A DNA stretch of 64,000 bases. Source: Saposhnikovia divaricata. Taxonomy: Eukaryota; Streptophyta; Magnoliopsida; Apiales; Apiaceae. The translations under genes and the position numbers were made by a program. Of this stretch, positions 48,903 through 61,388 are shown piece by piece (the first letter of the stretch is position 1; each line of letters begins with the position of its first letter). The notes beneath the pieces were generated by a model. The model searched no databases. It was not told where the DNA came from and saw only the letters and a program-made list of their open reading frames with translations. The stretch spans positions 14,846,001-14,910,000 of the forward strand of contig CM071596.1 in the NCBI GenBank assembly GCA_036435485.1, given 5' to 3'.

Positions 48903-50528
48903 CTACAATAGACTAGAGGAATTCTTGAATGTTTTCAATTTAAATTCATTTTCAGCTAGTTCATCCCTAAGAGCTTTCTCAACTTGACTAGCACATAGAA
49001 CCTTATTCTTTAGATATTCGATTTCTTGTTTAAGGTTTTCTATTTGCATAACAGTTAGTTCTAGTTCCTCATTTCTTTTGTTTAACAGTTCATTCCTAGT
49101 AGACAGTTTAGCAATCTCTTCATTAGCAGCAGTCATACTAGTATGAATATTAAACATCTCAACAGATAGTTGTTCAACCATAGATTTGTATTCAGAAACA
49201 GACATGTCTATAGTAGTGAGGGATGGTACCTGAGAGTCTGATTCAGATGGTTCTTCCTTGGAGTTGGCCATCAAGGCATAGTTGCAGAATTCTTGTTCTT
49301 CTCCATCACTATCAGAATCATCCCAACACTTCCCTTCAGCTATGTAGGCCTTACCTGGTGCATACTTCTTTAGCAGAGCCTCATACTTAGCTTCAAGCTC
49401 AAGAAGCTCCTTATCCTTCTTCTTAGGCTTCTTGCATTCACTGGCAAAATGCCCTAGGTCATTGCATCTATAACATCTCACAGATGACCTATCCACATAG
49501 CTGGTTTTGAATTTGTTTTTGTTTGCTTTCACAGGTGCCTTGCTCTTGTTGAATGAATGATTTTGAGATCTAGACTTGAAGGGCTGATTCCTCTTAAATC
49601 TGATGTTAGGGAATTTTCTAGCCATAAAAGCATATGAAGTGTTTTCCATGGCATCCAACTCTTCAAGAGTATAGAACTCATCTTCTTCCTTTTCATCAAC
49701 AGGTTCAGTCACTTCTTCTTCAGTCTCTTCATCATCTTCTATCTCTTCTATTCTCAGTTGACTTGTAGATGCTTCCAGGTCTTGAACGGATTTATTGACA
49801 ATCAAGGCACAGGATGTGTTTATCATTCTGCCTTGGTTGGCTTGGATAGCCCTCTTCTGAAGCAACTCAAGCTCATGAGTTTTTAAAACCCCATAGAGCA
49901 CATCATATGTGACTTTGTTCAAATCTCTTTCTCTTAGAGATATGACCCTTTGCTTTAGATGGTTTGGTGCAGATAGTAGAAACTTCATGTTTAATTCCTT
50001 AGTGCTGTAAACCTTCCCATTCATTTGAAGCTCAGTCACCAACTTGTGAAATCTCTCAAACATATCAGTAATACTTTCTTTGGACTGTGCCATGAAAGCT
50101 TCATACTGTGTGACCAGTATCTGTTTCCTGTTTTCTCTTACCTCCCCTGTCCCTTCACATAACACCTCGATGTGGTTCCACATGTCCTTGGCTGATGTGC
50201 ATGATGCTATATTAGCAAACATCGACATATCCATGGAGTCTATGATCAGCAACATGAGATGACTGTCTAGGGCAACCTTTTCCTTCTCTAATTCCGTCCA
50301 TTTGGATGGCTCTTTTGCAACATATGATCTAGGAATGACTATTGTGCCCACTGTAGATTCAGCAATTTCTTGTTGTGATACAAATGGACCATTCTTGAGG
50401 ATGTCAGGGTAGAGAGGATTGGCAGCTTTGATGAACAACAACATTTTTATTTTCCAAAGGTTGTAATTCTCTTTGTCGAACTTAGGGACCTTCACCGTAC
50501 CTGTAGTCTTTGGTGTATTCGAACTCAT
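48903..50528 (-). CDS. Element E gag
   Basis: 541 codons from ATG at 50528, about 30 bp after the primer site. It has a Copia-type gag core (FDKENYNLWKIKMLLF, TSAKDMWNHIEVLCEGT, ITDMFERFHKLVTEL), an acidic stretch, a CCHC zinc knuckle (CYRCNDLGHFASEC) near codon 350 and a C-terminal coiled coil (EIAKLSTRNELLNKRNEELE). The frame is intact to a TAG at 48903-48905, beyond which the same frame stays open for about 290 codons. The protein would form the virus-like particle and bind element RNA. Confidence 0.92.
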   Translation of the reverse strand: MSSNTPKTTGTVKVPKFDKENYNLWKIKMLLFIKAANPLYPDILKNGPFVSQQEIAESTVGTIVIPRSYVAKEPSKWTELEKEKVALDSHLMLLIIDSMDMSMFANIASCTSAKDMWNHIEVLCEGTGEVRENRKQILVTQYEAFMAQSKESITDMFERFHKLVTELQMNGKVYSTKELNMKFLLSAPNHLKQRVISLRERDLNKVTYDVLYGVLKTHELELLQKRAIQANQGRMINTSCALIVNKSVQDLEASTSQLRIEEIEDDEETEEEVTEPVDEKEEDEFYTLEELDAMENTSYAFMARKFPNIRFKRNQPFKSRSQNHSFNKSKAPVKANKNKFKTSYVDRSSVRCYRCNDLGHFASECKKPKKKDKELLELEAKYEALLKKYAPGKAYIAEGKCWDDSDSDGEEQEFCNYALMANSKEEPSESDSQVPSLTTIDMSVSEYKSMVEQLSVEMFNIHTSMTAANEEIAKLSTRNELLNKRNEELELTVMQIENLKQEIEYLKNKVLCASQVEKALRDELAENEFKLKTFKNSSSLL

Positions 50529-50557
50529 GATCGTTTTCTGTTTAGATTAAACAGCCT

Positions 50558-50569
50558 GCTCTGATACCA
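50558..50569 (-). other. Element E primer-binding site
   Basis: Minus strand TGGTATCAGAGC, complementary to initiator tRNA-Met, 2 bp from the 5' LTR. Confidence 0.92.
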
Positions 50570-50571
50570 CT

Positions 50572-51868
50572 TGTTGAGTATTGAATACGGAAAAAGAATA
50601 CAGAGGGGGGGGGGTGAATGGATTCTTGAACTTTTCTTAGTTCTTGAATCTTTGCAGCAAGATATGTGTTGAATGTGTAAAATATGTAAGAACAGATAAC
50701 AAAGACAAACACAACACAATATCACTTTAATCTAATATTTTATTAGATAAAGATTTTGCTACAATCTGTGAATACAAATGGTAGTATTCTGAGCTTCGTT
50801 TTTCTTAGAGAGATATTTCTTGAGATGTATCTTGAAAAACTTATCTCCTCTTTGGCTAAGGAAGTGAGGCTGTATCCTTATAGACATGGATACACCTACT
50901 TACTACAAATAAGGTAGGTAAACAAAATACTTTCCAGTCTGTCTATCTTATTTGAGTAAGAGTCCAAACGGCTACAGATTTGACTTTGCAAAGCCTGTTC
51001 AGATCCACTTCTTTAGCTCCTTGTCCCTTTGTCTTATCTCTCCAAGCTTCTTTGTAGGCTTTCCAATCTGCTTTATAGTACATAGTCAAATAAAGCGTCT
51101 CGGCTTGTTGCAGGTTTCTGACTTGTACAATTCTTCAATATTTTGTCTCCAAGAATGTATTCGAGAAGTGGCTAAGTGATTGATTCGAGAACTCGAATTG
51201 ACTTAATCGATAACTCTGAGTTCTCGAATAGTGTTATATTGACATATCGAATCACTTCTCGAATAGCTCTTTTCTCTGGGACTCCTTGAGATATCGAATA
51301 GAGCTTTTTGACATATCGAATCCCTGAGATGTCGAATAGCTTCTTTAGTCCTTGAGATATCGAATAGATTATTGACTTGTTGACTTTTAGAGAACTCGAA
51401 TGATGCTTTGACTTGTTGACTCCATGAGTTCTCGAATAGAGTAATAGACATATCGAATCTCTGAGATATCGAATGAGATATCGAACAGTGTATTCAGAGA
51501 TATCGAATAGTGTCTTATGAGATATCGAATCTCTGACTTCTCGAATGCTAGACTTCTCGAATAGACAAATGTACTTCTCGAATTGGTACTTAGGCAAATT
51601 CTTCATTTCTTCAAATCCCAACTATGATTATTTGGCAGTCTTTATCTCCTTGCTTGAGGCATGAACCTTGGAACTTCTTTCAAGCATTATTCTTGACTTT
51701 ATAAGTACAGTAACACAACTAGAATTTGATGCCTATTACAAGTACAGAACAAATTGAAACTCTACAACTAGAGGTTCCCTCAGTTAAGAGGTCATGTAGG
51801 TAATGCATAACATTACACACACTTAGGCTTGTTATTAGATGTATTCAGGCATGCCTCTGTGACTAACA
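50572..51868 (-). repeat. Element E 5' LTR
   Basis: 1297 bp, differing from 39269-40565 at four positions (near 51517, 51624, 51755 and 51810). It holds the second copy of the TCGAAT motif array at 51153-51588. Confidence 0.95.
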
Positions 51869-52552
51869 AATCCTATTCAATGTAGAAAACCAAATTACGA
51901 ATTTTTATATTAATCATGTTCAGCGCAGAAGACCTACATTGATAATCCTATTCAATGTAGAAAACCAAATTATATGATTTAAATTATTGACATACACTTT
52001 TTCATATTTCAATATAAATACACTTTTTAGTTTATATATTAAAAAATAAAATATTTTTTATGCTAGATCTATCGTTTTTCATCTATTTATTTTATTATCT
52101 AACGGTTCTTATTTAATATTTCGAATTGGAAAACCAAACTACCCGCTACCAAAATTTTGGACAAAATCACTCTTACACCCATTATTAAAACTATATTTGA
52201 TTGTTAGTAGAACTATCTTCAAATAATAAGAATGGTATTTTGATAATCAAAACGAAATATAAGTAGATTTCATAAATCGAACAGATTTTTAACGTAAAAA
52301 ATCGTCAATTTCTTCTCTTTTTTGTTTCTGCGTAGTTTTAATTGAAAAATAATTTTTAAACCATCACTAAATTAAAGATTATTTTTTTAATTTCATGTGG
52401 ACTGTAAAATCGTCCAAATCAAAATTTTAAGAATTCGAGATAGAGCAAAAATATTAAATTAAACGTGTAAAATCTTATATATACAAATATTAAAAAAAGT
52501 TAATAAAATTATAAATATTATAAAAGGAACCGTGCGTTGCACGGGTTATAAG
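51869..52552. other. Right arm of split Helitron
   Basis: AT-rich, non-coding. At 51874-51975 a short unit (GAAGACCTACATTGATAATCC then TATTCAATGTAGAAAACCAA) continues a tandem duplication begun at 39230-39268, so E landed inside a pre-existing small repeat. Inverted Helitron-like segments are at 52050-52195 and 52345-52420. Confidence 0.55.
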
Positions 52553-52556
52553 CTAG

Positions 52557-52902
52557 TTTTTATAAACAAGATGATATTTTTGTAAAATATTTTTTTGAAA
52601 ACTGTTTTTTTAAAATTAATTTGAAAATAGGGTAAAATCGTAAAAAAATTTACAAAAATATTAGTTTTGATAAATATTCAAAAAATTATTACAACAATAA
52701 TAAATCTCCCAAAAAAGCAATAAAAAACTTAGGAATTCCCGATTGAAGAAAGTCAGCATAGGCAACCTTACAAAACTCAAATAACCCCCCATCACCCACA
52801 CCACATAATCACATATACATACACAGAATAAATCACCTATACATACAAATCAAAAACCTATACATACAAATAATTCAAATCACAAAATCAAGCTCAATCG
52901 CC
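52557..52902 (+). promoter_or_regulatory. Upstream region and likely 5' UTR of the CCCH gene
   Basis: 346 bp between the Helitron end and the start codon. The last 130 bp are C/A-rich with three ATACATACA-type repeats (52810-52870) and look like a plant 5' UTR. The start context ATCGCCATGG is good. No certain TATA box; AATAAAAAAC at about 52720 is a weak candidate. Confidence 0.5.
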
Positions 52903-55900
52903 ATGGAATTCAATCAATTCGATCACACCAGGTACGTTTCTCACCCCCGTGACATTCACCGGCACCACCTCCCGCCTGCGCCGCCGTTTCATTTACCTCC
53001 GGCACCGCCGCCGTTGTATTCGTCTTTACTGCCGGCGCCGCCTCCTCCACCGCCTCTGCAGCATTCGAATTTCACTTTTATGAATGAATCGCCTAGGGTT
53101 TCGTCGGGTCGAGTTCCCGACCCGTTCACCATGACCCGACCCGATAGGGTTTCAGGTAGTTACAATTGTGATTCTGATTATAATTGTGTTGGATATGAAT
53201 TTATTAATGTTAATAATCAAAGTCAAAGTCAACGGAGTTTATGGAATGGTAGGAATGATGATGTGGCTAATTATGATATTTATGGTTATAACTTTCGTAA
53301 CGAGACTCGTAATTTAGAGTTTCGTGATGAGAATATGAATTACGAGTCTCGGTATGCGAATGTGTTGGAGAATGAGAGGTTGTTGAATGAGAATAGAGAA
53401 AGTCGAATGTCGGTGGATTGGGAGCGTAATTGTAGTGATATTGATTTGGTGAGGCGTGCACGAGAACGAGAGCGAGAGATGATTAGTATTAGGGAGAGGG
53501 AGGAGAGGGAGGAAAGGGAGGAGGGTTTTCGTACTCCGAAGAAGAGTGTTTTGCTTAGGATAGGGAAGCCGAATGAGGTGAGGAATAGTCGGAGTTATGA
53601 AAAGAATTTGAGTGGTTCGAGGAGTAAGGGTAAAACTAAAGAGAAAGAGAAAGGGAAAGATGGGGTTGTGTTTCCGAAATTTAGGATAGAGGACGAGAGA
53701 GAACGTAGTCCGGTTGATCTTGATGTTTCTTTTAAGTCTAATGGATTAGTAGCAAAGACTGTAGTGACAGATAATGTGAGCCCGGGTAAGCGTTTTACAC
53801 CTAGACGTAGGAAGGGGAGGAAAGGTAATGCATTGAAATCACCACAAAAAAAACTTGTCGAGCGTTCTGTTAGGTTATGCAGTACAATACATGTAAGAGA
53901 CAGTCCATCTAGATCTGAGAAGACCCCCATGAAAGTTGAAGATAATACAGCGTCTGTTACCTTAAGTGTGGCCAAAAGTTCAGCCGACTCTAGTTCAGGA
54001 GAGACTCCAAAAAGGATTGGAAGTATTATCGTTTCTGGTAGTGTTTGCAGGACTAAAAGTGCCGACAGTAAGGGATTGAAGAGACGTGTACAGGATGTAG
54101 TTTCGGATAAGAGTCATGAACAGAGTGGTTTTGGTGAATCTCCATCATGCAAGAGTAGGAAAAAGAAGAAAGTTGCTTCGGTTCCTTTACATGCATCAAA
54201 TTTGGAGTTGAAGAAAGTTAGTGAAGTTGTCACTTTAGATAATTCAACACACACACCCCTTTCACCCATTCAGGGTGTAATGCATCTGGATAAAAAAATC
54301 AAATCCGTTGTTATTAAACATGATGATATTATTTCACTACCTTCTCCAGATGTGAATAACAACAAATTGGATGCAGTTCCTCAAACTATTGTTTCAGATA
54401 CGGACAATGTTGTAAATAATTCTGGACGGTCAATCTTACTTGATTCAACCACAAACAGTTCATTACATCTCTTGGATTCACTATTCCCTCAGGAAGACAA
54501 ACTTGACAAGGATGCCAGCATTCTATGTGGGTCAGATAAAATGTATGTTTCGGTTTTGGACAATGTTCCTACAGAATACCAAAATGAGTATACTCTTTCT
54601 GGCATTGCTAGGGAGAATGATGGAAAAGAGCCTTGTAAGAATGGAAAAGATCCATCTCTGGAGAATGGGCTATGTAATGGGTCTTCAGAGGATATCATGG
54701 CAGGATGCAATTATACCGAGGAACGTAAAGGTTCATCATCTGAATTTGATTTTAGAAGCACTACAGTTTCCGATACTGACTTGATAGATGCAGGCACCAG
54801 GCAGTCTGCGTCAATTGAGAACAATATCTTGCTACTATCTGACATTCAAGAAGCATGCCTGGATGCTGCTGATATCAATATTGAATTGTCCAAGGCAGAT
54901 GGAAACAAAGTTGATGAGTGTACAGAAAATAAACGAAGCTCTTACTGTGGTCCTAGTTCCCCTCCAAGTTCCAACTTTGCTATCACCATTATCGAAGGGG
55001 ACAAAATCATTTCATGTCCTGTAGATAATATGGGCAACCAGATTTCTCTGACTGGGACAAGTATACATGTGAATACGATAGTCGGTGATGGTCCAAAGGC
55101 CGAGGCTGAAAATCAGGAAGTTTGTTCTGGAATGGACTATTCTCCTAATGTGAAGAGAAAGAGGTACACGGAACAAATTCAATTAGATTTGTCTGGTGCA
55201 AGGACATGCGACAAACATGTGAAAGTGGTTAGCCCAGTACTTGATGAAGGCAATGTAATAAGTTGCTCCTTGAAGGAAGTCCCAGTTAAGAATGAGGTCA
55301 GTTCTGGTACTGGCAATTTACACGCTGCCTCTCAAAATGTTAAAGACGGGGACATCAGTGATTATGGTAGTATAGTAAATGAAGTATCCCTTGAGGTTGG
55401 GGTTGTTAGAACTGGAACTAATGTTGATCCAGATGGAGCTTGTCCTATTAAGAAAATGAAAGTCTTTCATGATGATGGGAAAACTGTGTCTGGAGGTGCT
55501 TCTGCGTTGACAACCAACCAATCTGTTAATAGCATTGAAGAAGAAAAGAAAGATTTGGTAAATGATAAATTAATCAACACCAGTAATGCATTGGTTCCTT
55601 CTCAAGATGGCCCTACTATAGTTGAAGCTTTGAAGCCCATTAAGGGGGATTTGACACTGACAAGAAAGAAACCGACTTCAGCAGTCCCTAGAGTTTTCAC
55701 AAGTCCGTCTTTACATTTAAGCAACTCAAAGAGGGAAACCCCTTCAAACCACAATGCAAAATCCCGATCGTGGCATCGACCTGGTACATTGACTGCATCT
55801 GTGCCAGTGAAAAATACTTTTTCACCCCCTGTTTCTGCATCAAGAATATCACCAAGAAAAGCTGGAAAAGTTCAGGGATCTTCTTATGTTCGTAAAGGTA

Positions 55901-58900
55901 ATAGTCTTGTGAGAAAACCGAGTACAGTCTCAGCAATTCCTTATGGTTCCTATGCTTCTACTGTGTATCGGTTGAATCCTTCTGGTAAAGACGACGTAAG
56001 GAAGAGTTCAGGGTCTGGAAATAAACTTGGCACTAATGGTTCAGCTTGTTGGTTGAGAACAAGGGATGGAGATGAGAACTGTAAGAGTTCAAGGCCTGAA
56101 AGCATGGGGGTTATTGCCAATTCAGCAAGTCGCTTGATAACTGGAGGCTTGGTTGCCACTTCTGAGGGGCCTAAAATACCACCACTGCCTCAAATAAACA
56201 AATCAAAGGACAGCACAGCTATCTATGCAGGAGATTGTACACCTTCGCCTCTGGCAAATACCCCATCAGATGGTTGTTCTGAAGCCTCGTTGAGTCCTCT
56301 ACAAGAAACCTCAAATGTTGACATAACAAATGTTTTGGAGGATGATCCGAAGCTTTCTGGAACATCTGAACATCGTACTGACCTGAACAGTGATATGGGA
56401 TACGAAAGGCTACTAGATAAAGGGAAATCGGGGGAAAAAATTACATATGTAAAACGAAAATCAAATCAGTTGATTGCTACTAGAAATGTTAACGAGATGT
56501 CGAATCAGGATGTAGATAAGTTACAAGTCTTACCATCTGATAGCTATTTTAAGAGGAGAAGCAATCAACTCATTAGAGCTTCAACAGAAAATCAGGGTAT
56601 GCGAAGAGAAGTTTCTGATAGCACGGGTAACTCGGAGCGGAAAAGGATTTCCAGTGGTACTTCAGGCAGAAGTTTGAGCAAGCGACACTTCAATAAAGGT
56701 GTGTTTCCAAAATTACATAGTTGATCACTTTTTTCCTCTGATTCATTTGTACTGCCTCCCTCCCCCATCGTAGTTACAGTAATATTTGCAGCTTATCGAT
56801 TATGTATAAACTGATTAAATTGTCTCCAGTGTGGAGATTAGGGAGTACACATTCATCAAAGAAAGTTGGTAGTTCACTGCGCCAGAAACCTTGCTTGTTC
56901 CCATGGAAGAGAGTGTGTTGGCAGAATTCAATGCATAATATGCCTTATACTTCCACGAATAATTCTCTATCTTCCATCAGGTATGTCTCTTTGATATTTT
57001 GTTTTTTTAAAAAAGTTTGTGCACAGCTAATGGATAATGATAGTATATCTGTTCGCTCCACAAAATAATGGAGGGTAAGCTTGCTTTTATTCCTTTTTCC
57101 AGTCGAAAACTTCTGTTCTCCAGAAAGAGAGACACTGTATATACTAGGTCAAGACGTGGGTTTTCGCTTCGGATATCGAAGTTATTGAGTGTTGGTGGGT
57201 CCAGCCTGAAGTGGTCAAAGTCAATTGAAAAAAACTCAAAAAGAGCTAATGAGGTTTGGGAGCAGATATACTGACATGTTTATTTCTTGGTGTTTGGTTT
57301 CTGATGGTTAACTGCAAGCCGGAAGAATTTAGCTTTATTGTCAATTAACATGGCGATGCTTTTGCAGGAAGCTACACTGGCAGTTGCAGCAGTGCAGAAG
57401 AAGAAAAGAGATCAGGAGAACGCTCCTTGTGTTGTTCCAGGGAAAAAGAGCAGGAATAATTTTTCTAGTAAGTTAGTTTATAGTATGAAGCTGCACCTAG
57501 GTAGGTTAATGGAGAATCCTGGCGTGGCAGCCAAAAAGTTTCTGTCCCCAAAATTGAAAGTTACAAATTATTTTAATCACATCTTGTTGTATTTAAAGAT
57601 CTTGTTATGAATAGTCGTGATAATGTCAACCTTCTAATTTTGCAGGAGAAAGAATATTCAGGATTGGCTCTCTTCGTTATAAAATGGACCCTACGAGAAG
57701 AACTCTTCAAAGGATTTCAGGTGGCTTACTCCTCATATATATGTATATACGTATTCCTAAAGTAGTAGCATTGGAGAGAACAGCTATAATTTTTTGGAAT
57801 TTCATTAGTTTGCAATTTTGAAACATACTAGTAGCTTCTGCACACTTTCACTATTACTTTCATAAGACTTCATTCACTGTTTGTCAGTGTAATTTTTCTT
57901 TAGGCATATATATTATACACTGTTAAATTAGTTAATACACAACTTATAGAGCTTTTTTGGAAAGACACAACAAGATATTTGAAAAAACACGTATTTGTTG
58001 TCAAATTTAAATTTTAAATATAAAAAGTTTTGATAAGTTATTTTGAAAATATGAGTTTGCAACCCAATGCATCTAAAACATAAAAATTTTGCAGTCAGAA
58101 TCAACCAAATGCAGTTGCAACTCCTTTTAGAAAAATGTAAAAAGGGTTGATTTTGCATTCGTTTGCAGTCCGTATGTTTGCAAAATTATTAGGGGAGTAG
58201 TAGAGTTGCAAATAAGTTTCCAAAACAGCAGTATGTTTGTCAATTTCTCTATATATACTAGTATGTGTATTTAGTATGTATATATATATTTTTTGTTTGA
58301 ATTTTTATGTAATAATATAGCTTCTGTGTGTATATGTGACTGCTCAGTATTTCAAAATATTACAATGAACAGATATGATTTCTTTGAAACATACTCTTTG
58401 AGAAGTTCTGTTTGTAATTTTCTTACGTTTCTTGACTACTGCACAAAATTCATTGGCATAATGAGTATGTTTGTTATATGTATTCCTATGTAAATGGTAA
58501 ATACACTCAAATACACGACATATAGCTTATATGATGTAAATCACATTGGCTTAATGTGTTTTTTTTCTTAATTTGCAATTGGGCCGTTACTTTCTTCTTT
58601 GTAATTTGCAGACGTCGAACCATCATGCTCGCCCACTTCTAAGTCTGAAAATATTGTTAAGAAGTCATATATCCCACGAAGATTAGTAATTGGCAATGAT
58701 GAGTAAGTATTATTGGAACCTTGTATTTCTTTTCTGTTTTTTAAACCAAAATTTAAAATCAGGTACCATCTACAAGTTTGAAAAAGAGATATGTAAAAGA
58801 ACAAGCGTTGCTAACAGAACGTTATTTGGCATTAAAGGTTTTAATATGTATTTATCAACTTACAGATATGTGCGGATCGGAAATGGTAACCAACTGATAA

Positions 58901-61010
58901 GGGATCCAAAGAAACGAACTCGGGCCTTGGCAAGTGAGAAAGTTCGTTGGAGTTTGCATACTGCCAGATTGAGACTGGCAAGAAAGAGCAAGTATTGTCA
59001 ATTTTTTACTAGGTTTGGGAAATGTAACAAGGATGATGGGAAATGTCCGTATATCCACGACCATTCCAAAATTGCTGTCTGCACAAAATATTTAAGTGGA
59101 TCATGCACCAGTGTGAACTGCAGATTGACCCATAAGGTGTAATGGCTTTTTAATCAATGCTTTTTAGTTTGTCTCCCATTATGTAATGCTGCCAGTGTAT
59201 TTTTTGCTTGATCTTTTACATTATAACTTGATTGTGTTTCTCATGCAGGTTATACCTGAAAGGATGCAGGATTGTTCTTATTATCAGCAGGGTGGGTTTT
59301 GTGGTTTAATTTTTTTTGCATTTGATCTAGTAAACAAAGATTTCAGACCCATGTTTTCTCTTTTCAGGGTCATGTTCCAACCATTCTTGTCCTTACAGAC
59401 ATGTGAATGTAAATGCAAATGCTTCTATTTGTGAAGGTTTTCTGAAGGGATATTGTGATGATGGCAATGAGGTACTAGTGGAACCTGGTTTGGAAGTTCT
59501 CTTTTATCTAACTTCGTTTACACTGCATTTGATAAGCAGGAGAAGGGAAGGGTAAGAAGTTAAAGGGGAGCCGGTCCCTCCGTGTCCTGGCTGACATAAC
59601 TTTTTACTCCTGATGTGGACAAGATAGAGGAAGAAAACAACTTTACATTAAAGTCTTTGATATGCATGTGCTCATTTTTATATTGTTGAATATTGATATT
59701 TACATCCAACTTTCCACACAAGAGTTTAGGCTTCCCATAGGATATTTTTCACAAAATGATTAGACTGGTTATATCTTTCATGTGCTGTTCATGTCAGGTG
59801 GCCCCCTTCTACCCTTTATTTCCCTAGAGTTAGGGACCTCTTTTTTCGGAAGCTTCATGTCACTGGCATCTCTCCCTTGTAGCAAACAGAACACTAGTTA
59901 TTAACTAAAAAGTTGGATTTGCAATATGCTGTCATGACCACTTGCTTGCAAATTCCCTTCCCACTGCCCACCCCAAAAAAGTTATTCCCAAATCCCAACT
60001 AATATGCATAGTTATGCCCCTCTGGTTTTACTATTTTTGTCATACTTTTACTAGTGCCTCGTAAGTTTCCTAGATATCTAGCACATCTCCGATAATCCTT
60101 TGAGGTTCTTATTTGATTTTATTAAAGTATAAAGCAATTCTAATTGCTGCAAGTGGCTAGCTGTTTGAAAATTAATATACCTGTTTTCTTGCATGTTTTA
60201 TGTTTCTTTAAGTTATTAGCTATTCGTATTATGGCTAAAGTTCTGTCTGTTTCATTACCCATTGACAGATTACTCGTATGCATATCCCCCTCCCCCTTTT
60301 TTTGAAGTAACTTTTAAAATACCTCTGGTAGTGCCTTTGTAGGTTTTCTTGTGCAATATGCAGTCCATCTTTAATTAATGTGATATTGATTTTTGTTCCT
60401 ATGCCTGGACGAGTTGACTGTTTAACTTTAGTTGCATGCTTTATCTTCAATTCATCAGCTATATGTAATTGATGTTTATTATCTATATGTCTATGTACAA
60501 ATCACCTTGGCACAACTCACTAACCTGAAACTGGTGAAACATATTATATTTCTAAACTTGCAGTGTCGAAAGAAGCACAGCTATGTTTGCCCCAAATATG
60601 AAGAAACGGGAATCTGTCCCCGAGGTTCAAAATGCAAGCTTCATCACCCCAAAAAACGAAGCAAGGGAATAAAAAGGAAATCTTCAAGGGGACAGAAGAA
60701 TGCCCATGGCAGGTATTTCGGTTCTAGATCTGTTGATACCAATGGGTCTGTAGCAGCAGTCTCCGAGAAGCTTCATTTAAAGAACAGTGATGATATTTTT
60801 AACCTAGAAGGGAAGTTCACTGATTACATTAGTTTAGATATTGGTGACGAGGAAACTGGAGAGACTGTTGACCCTTCAGCTGTGGAGCAAATAACCATGT
60901 CTGCATCAGATGTACAATTTGATGATCTTGATGAGCAGATCAAACCCGTCCGTGTCATGCACAGACTTTCAACGGCAGATCCTTCTTTGGTCATTGATAG
61001 CTTAGGTTAG
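52903..61010 (+). CDS. C3H7: CCCH zinc-finger protein, ZC3H3 / plant C3H7 type (10 exons)
   Basis: Predicted exons: 52903-56698, 56830-56980, 57103-57253, 57368-57467, 57646-57720, 58612-58702, 58866-59136, 59249-59291, 59368-59471, 60564-61010. All junctions are GT-AG, phases match, and the sum is 5229 nt (1742 residues plus stop). Exon 1 encodes a long disordered region: a Pro-rich start (HLPPAPPPLYSSLLPAPPPP), an Arg/Glu block and Lys/Arg clusters typical of nuclear proteins. Five CCCH fingers lie at residues about 1499-1519, 1527-1544, 1554-1571, 1581-1599 and 1603-1622, with C-x7/8-C-x4/6-C-x3-H spacing, then a basic KKRSKGIKRK stretch and acidic tail. The five-finger arrangement matches animal ZC3H3 and Arabidopsis C3H7; ZC3H3 acts in mRNA polyadenylation and export. 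That role is inferred here. It is the only host gene that looks intact. Confidence 0.88.
57721..58611 (+). other. Intron 5 of the CCCH gene
   Basis: 891 bp between GTGGCT and TTTGCAG. AT-rich, with TATATA runs near 58240-58310. Nothing coding is seen; the small ORFs inside are chance. Confidence 0.75.
59472..60563 (+). other. Intron 9 of the CCCH gene
   Basis: 1092 bp from GTACTAGT to ACTTGCAG. It separates the DDGNE of finger 4 from its third cysteine. No gene or clear transposon end is visible. Confidence 0.78.
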
Positions 61011-61369
61011 AGAAATGCAAGTTACATGTTAGAGTAGTCTGTTGTGAGGTAAGAAGTTTAGGTGTATACATGTCTGCATATTGCAGATCTTTTTGTTGTG
61101 TTTAGGCTCTTGTCTTAATACTGTACATCAATGTTACAGGAAGAATACCAAAGTGTACAATGAAACATTTTGTACAATATCAATATACATTAGGTTTGAC
61201 AAGTGTTGGTGTTTATTTTTGTGTGTGTGTGTGTGATATCTAAATTTGTTTCTGCAAATCAAATTTTATGCATTATTTAGGCCAATCGAGTATCGGATTT
61301 CATTTATTTAATTTTGAAGGTTTTGTTTCCATATTTAAACATCTTTGATTTATAAACTACTTAAATCTA
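61011..61369 (+). other. 3' UTR and downstream flank of the CCCH gene
   Basis: T-rich sequence with TGTTGTGTTTAGG and AATATCAATATACATT around 61090-61195, plausible far- and near-upstream polyadenylation elements. A (GT)n run lies at about 61219-61233. Confidence 0.5.
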
Positions 61370-61388
61370 ATTATGAAGTATTTAGTTT

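Larger units (their letters stand above)
39269..51868 (-). mobile_element. Element E: complete young Sirevirus-type Copia retrotransposon
   Basis: 12.6 kb with 1297-bp LTRs (39269-40565, 50572-51868) and target duplication AATCC (39264-39268, 51869-51873). The minus-strand order is 5' LTR, initiator-tRNA primer site, gag, protease, integrase, RT, RNase H, spacer, third-ORF region, polypurine tract, 3' LTR. The integrase-before-RT order and the long ORF after pol identify a Sirevirus. The LTRs differ at only four positions with no indels, so insertion was recent. Several purine-rich tract copies (CCTAAGGGGGAGAAG, CAAAGGGGGAGAA on the minus strand near 41205 and 41165) lie inside the third ORF, as I recall for Sireviruses. 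Confidence 0.95.
38792..52556 (+). mobile_element. Non-autonomous Helitron split by Sirevirus E
   Basis: The left end TCCTTATATATAATAAGC follows an A and resembles the Helitron at 37203. The right end has the hairpin CCGTGC-GTT-GCACGG and CTAG (52553-52556) before a T. Without element E and its duplication the unit would be about 1.16 kb. Internally, a block at about 39105-39180 recurs in inverted orientation at about 52345-52420, and a head-like segment is inverted near 52050-52195, so two copies may be fused. No Rep/helicase is encoded. Confidence 0.6.

Noticed and set aside
53595..53975. 126-codon antisense ORF in exon 1 of the CCCH gene
   Set aside because: A shadow of the well-supported sense coding frame.
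59186..59434. 82-codon ORF overlapping exons 8-9
   Set aside because: It reads through an intron; the finger cysteines appear only with the spliced frame.
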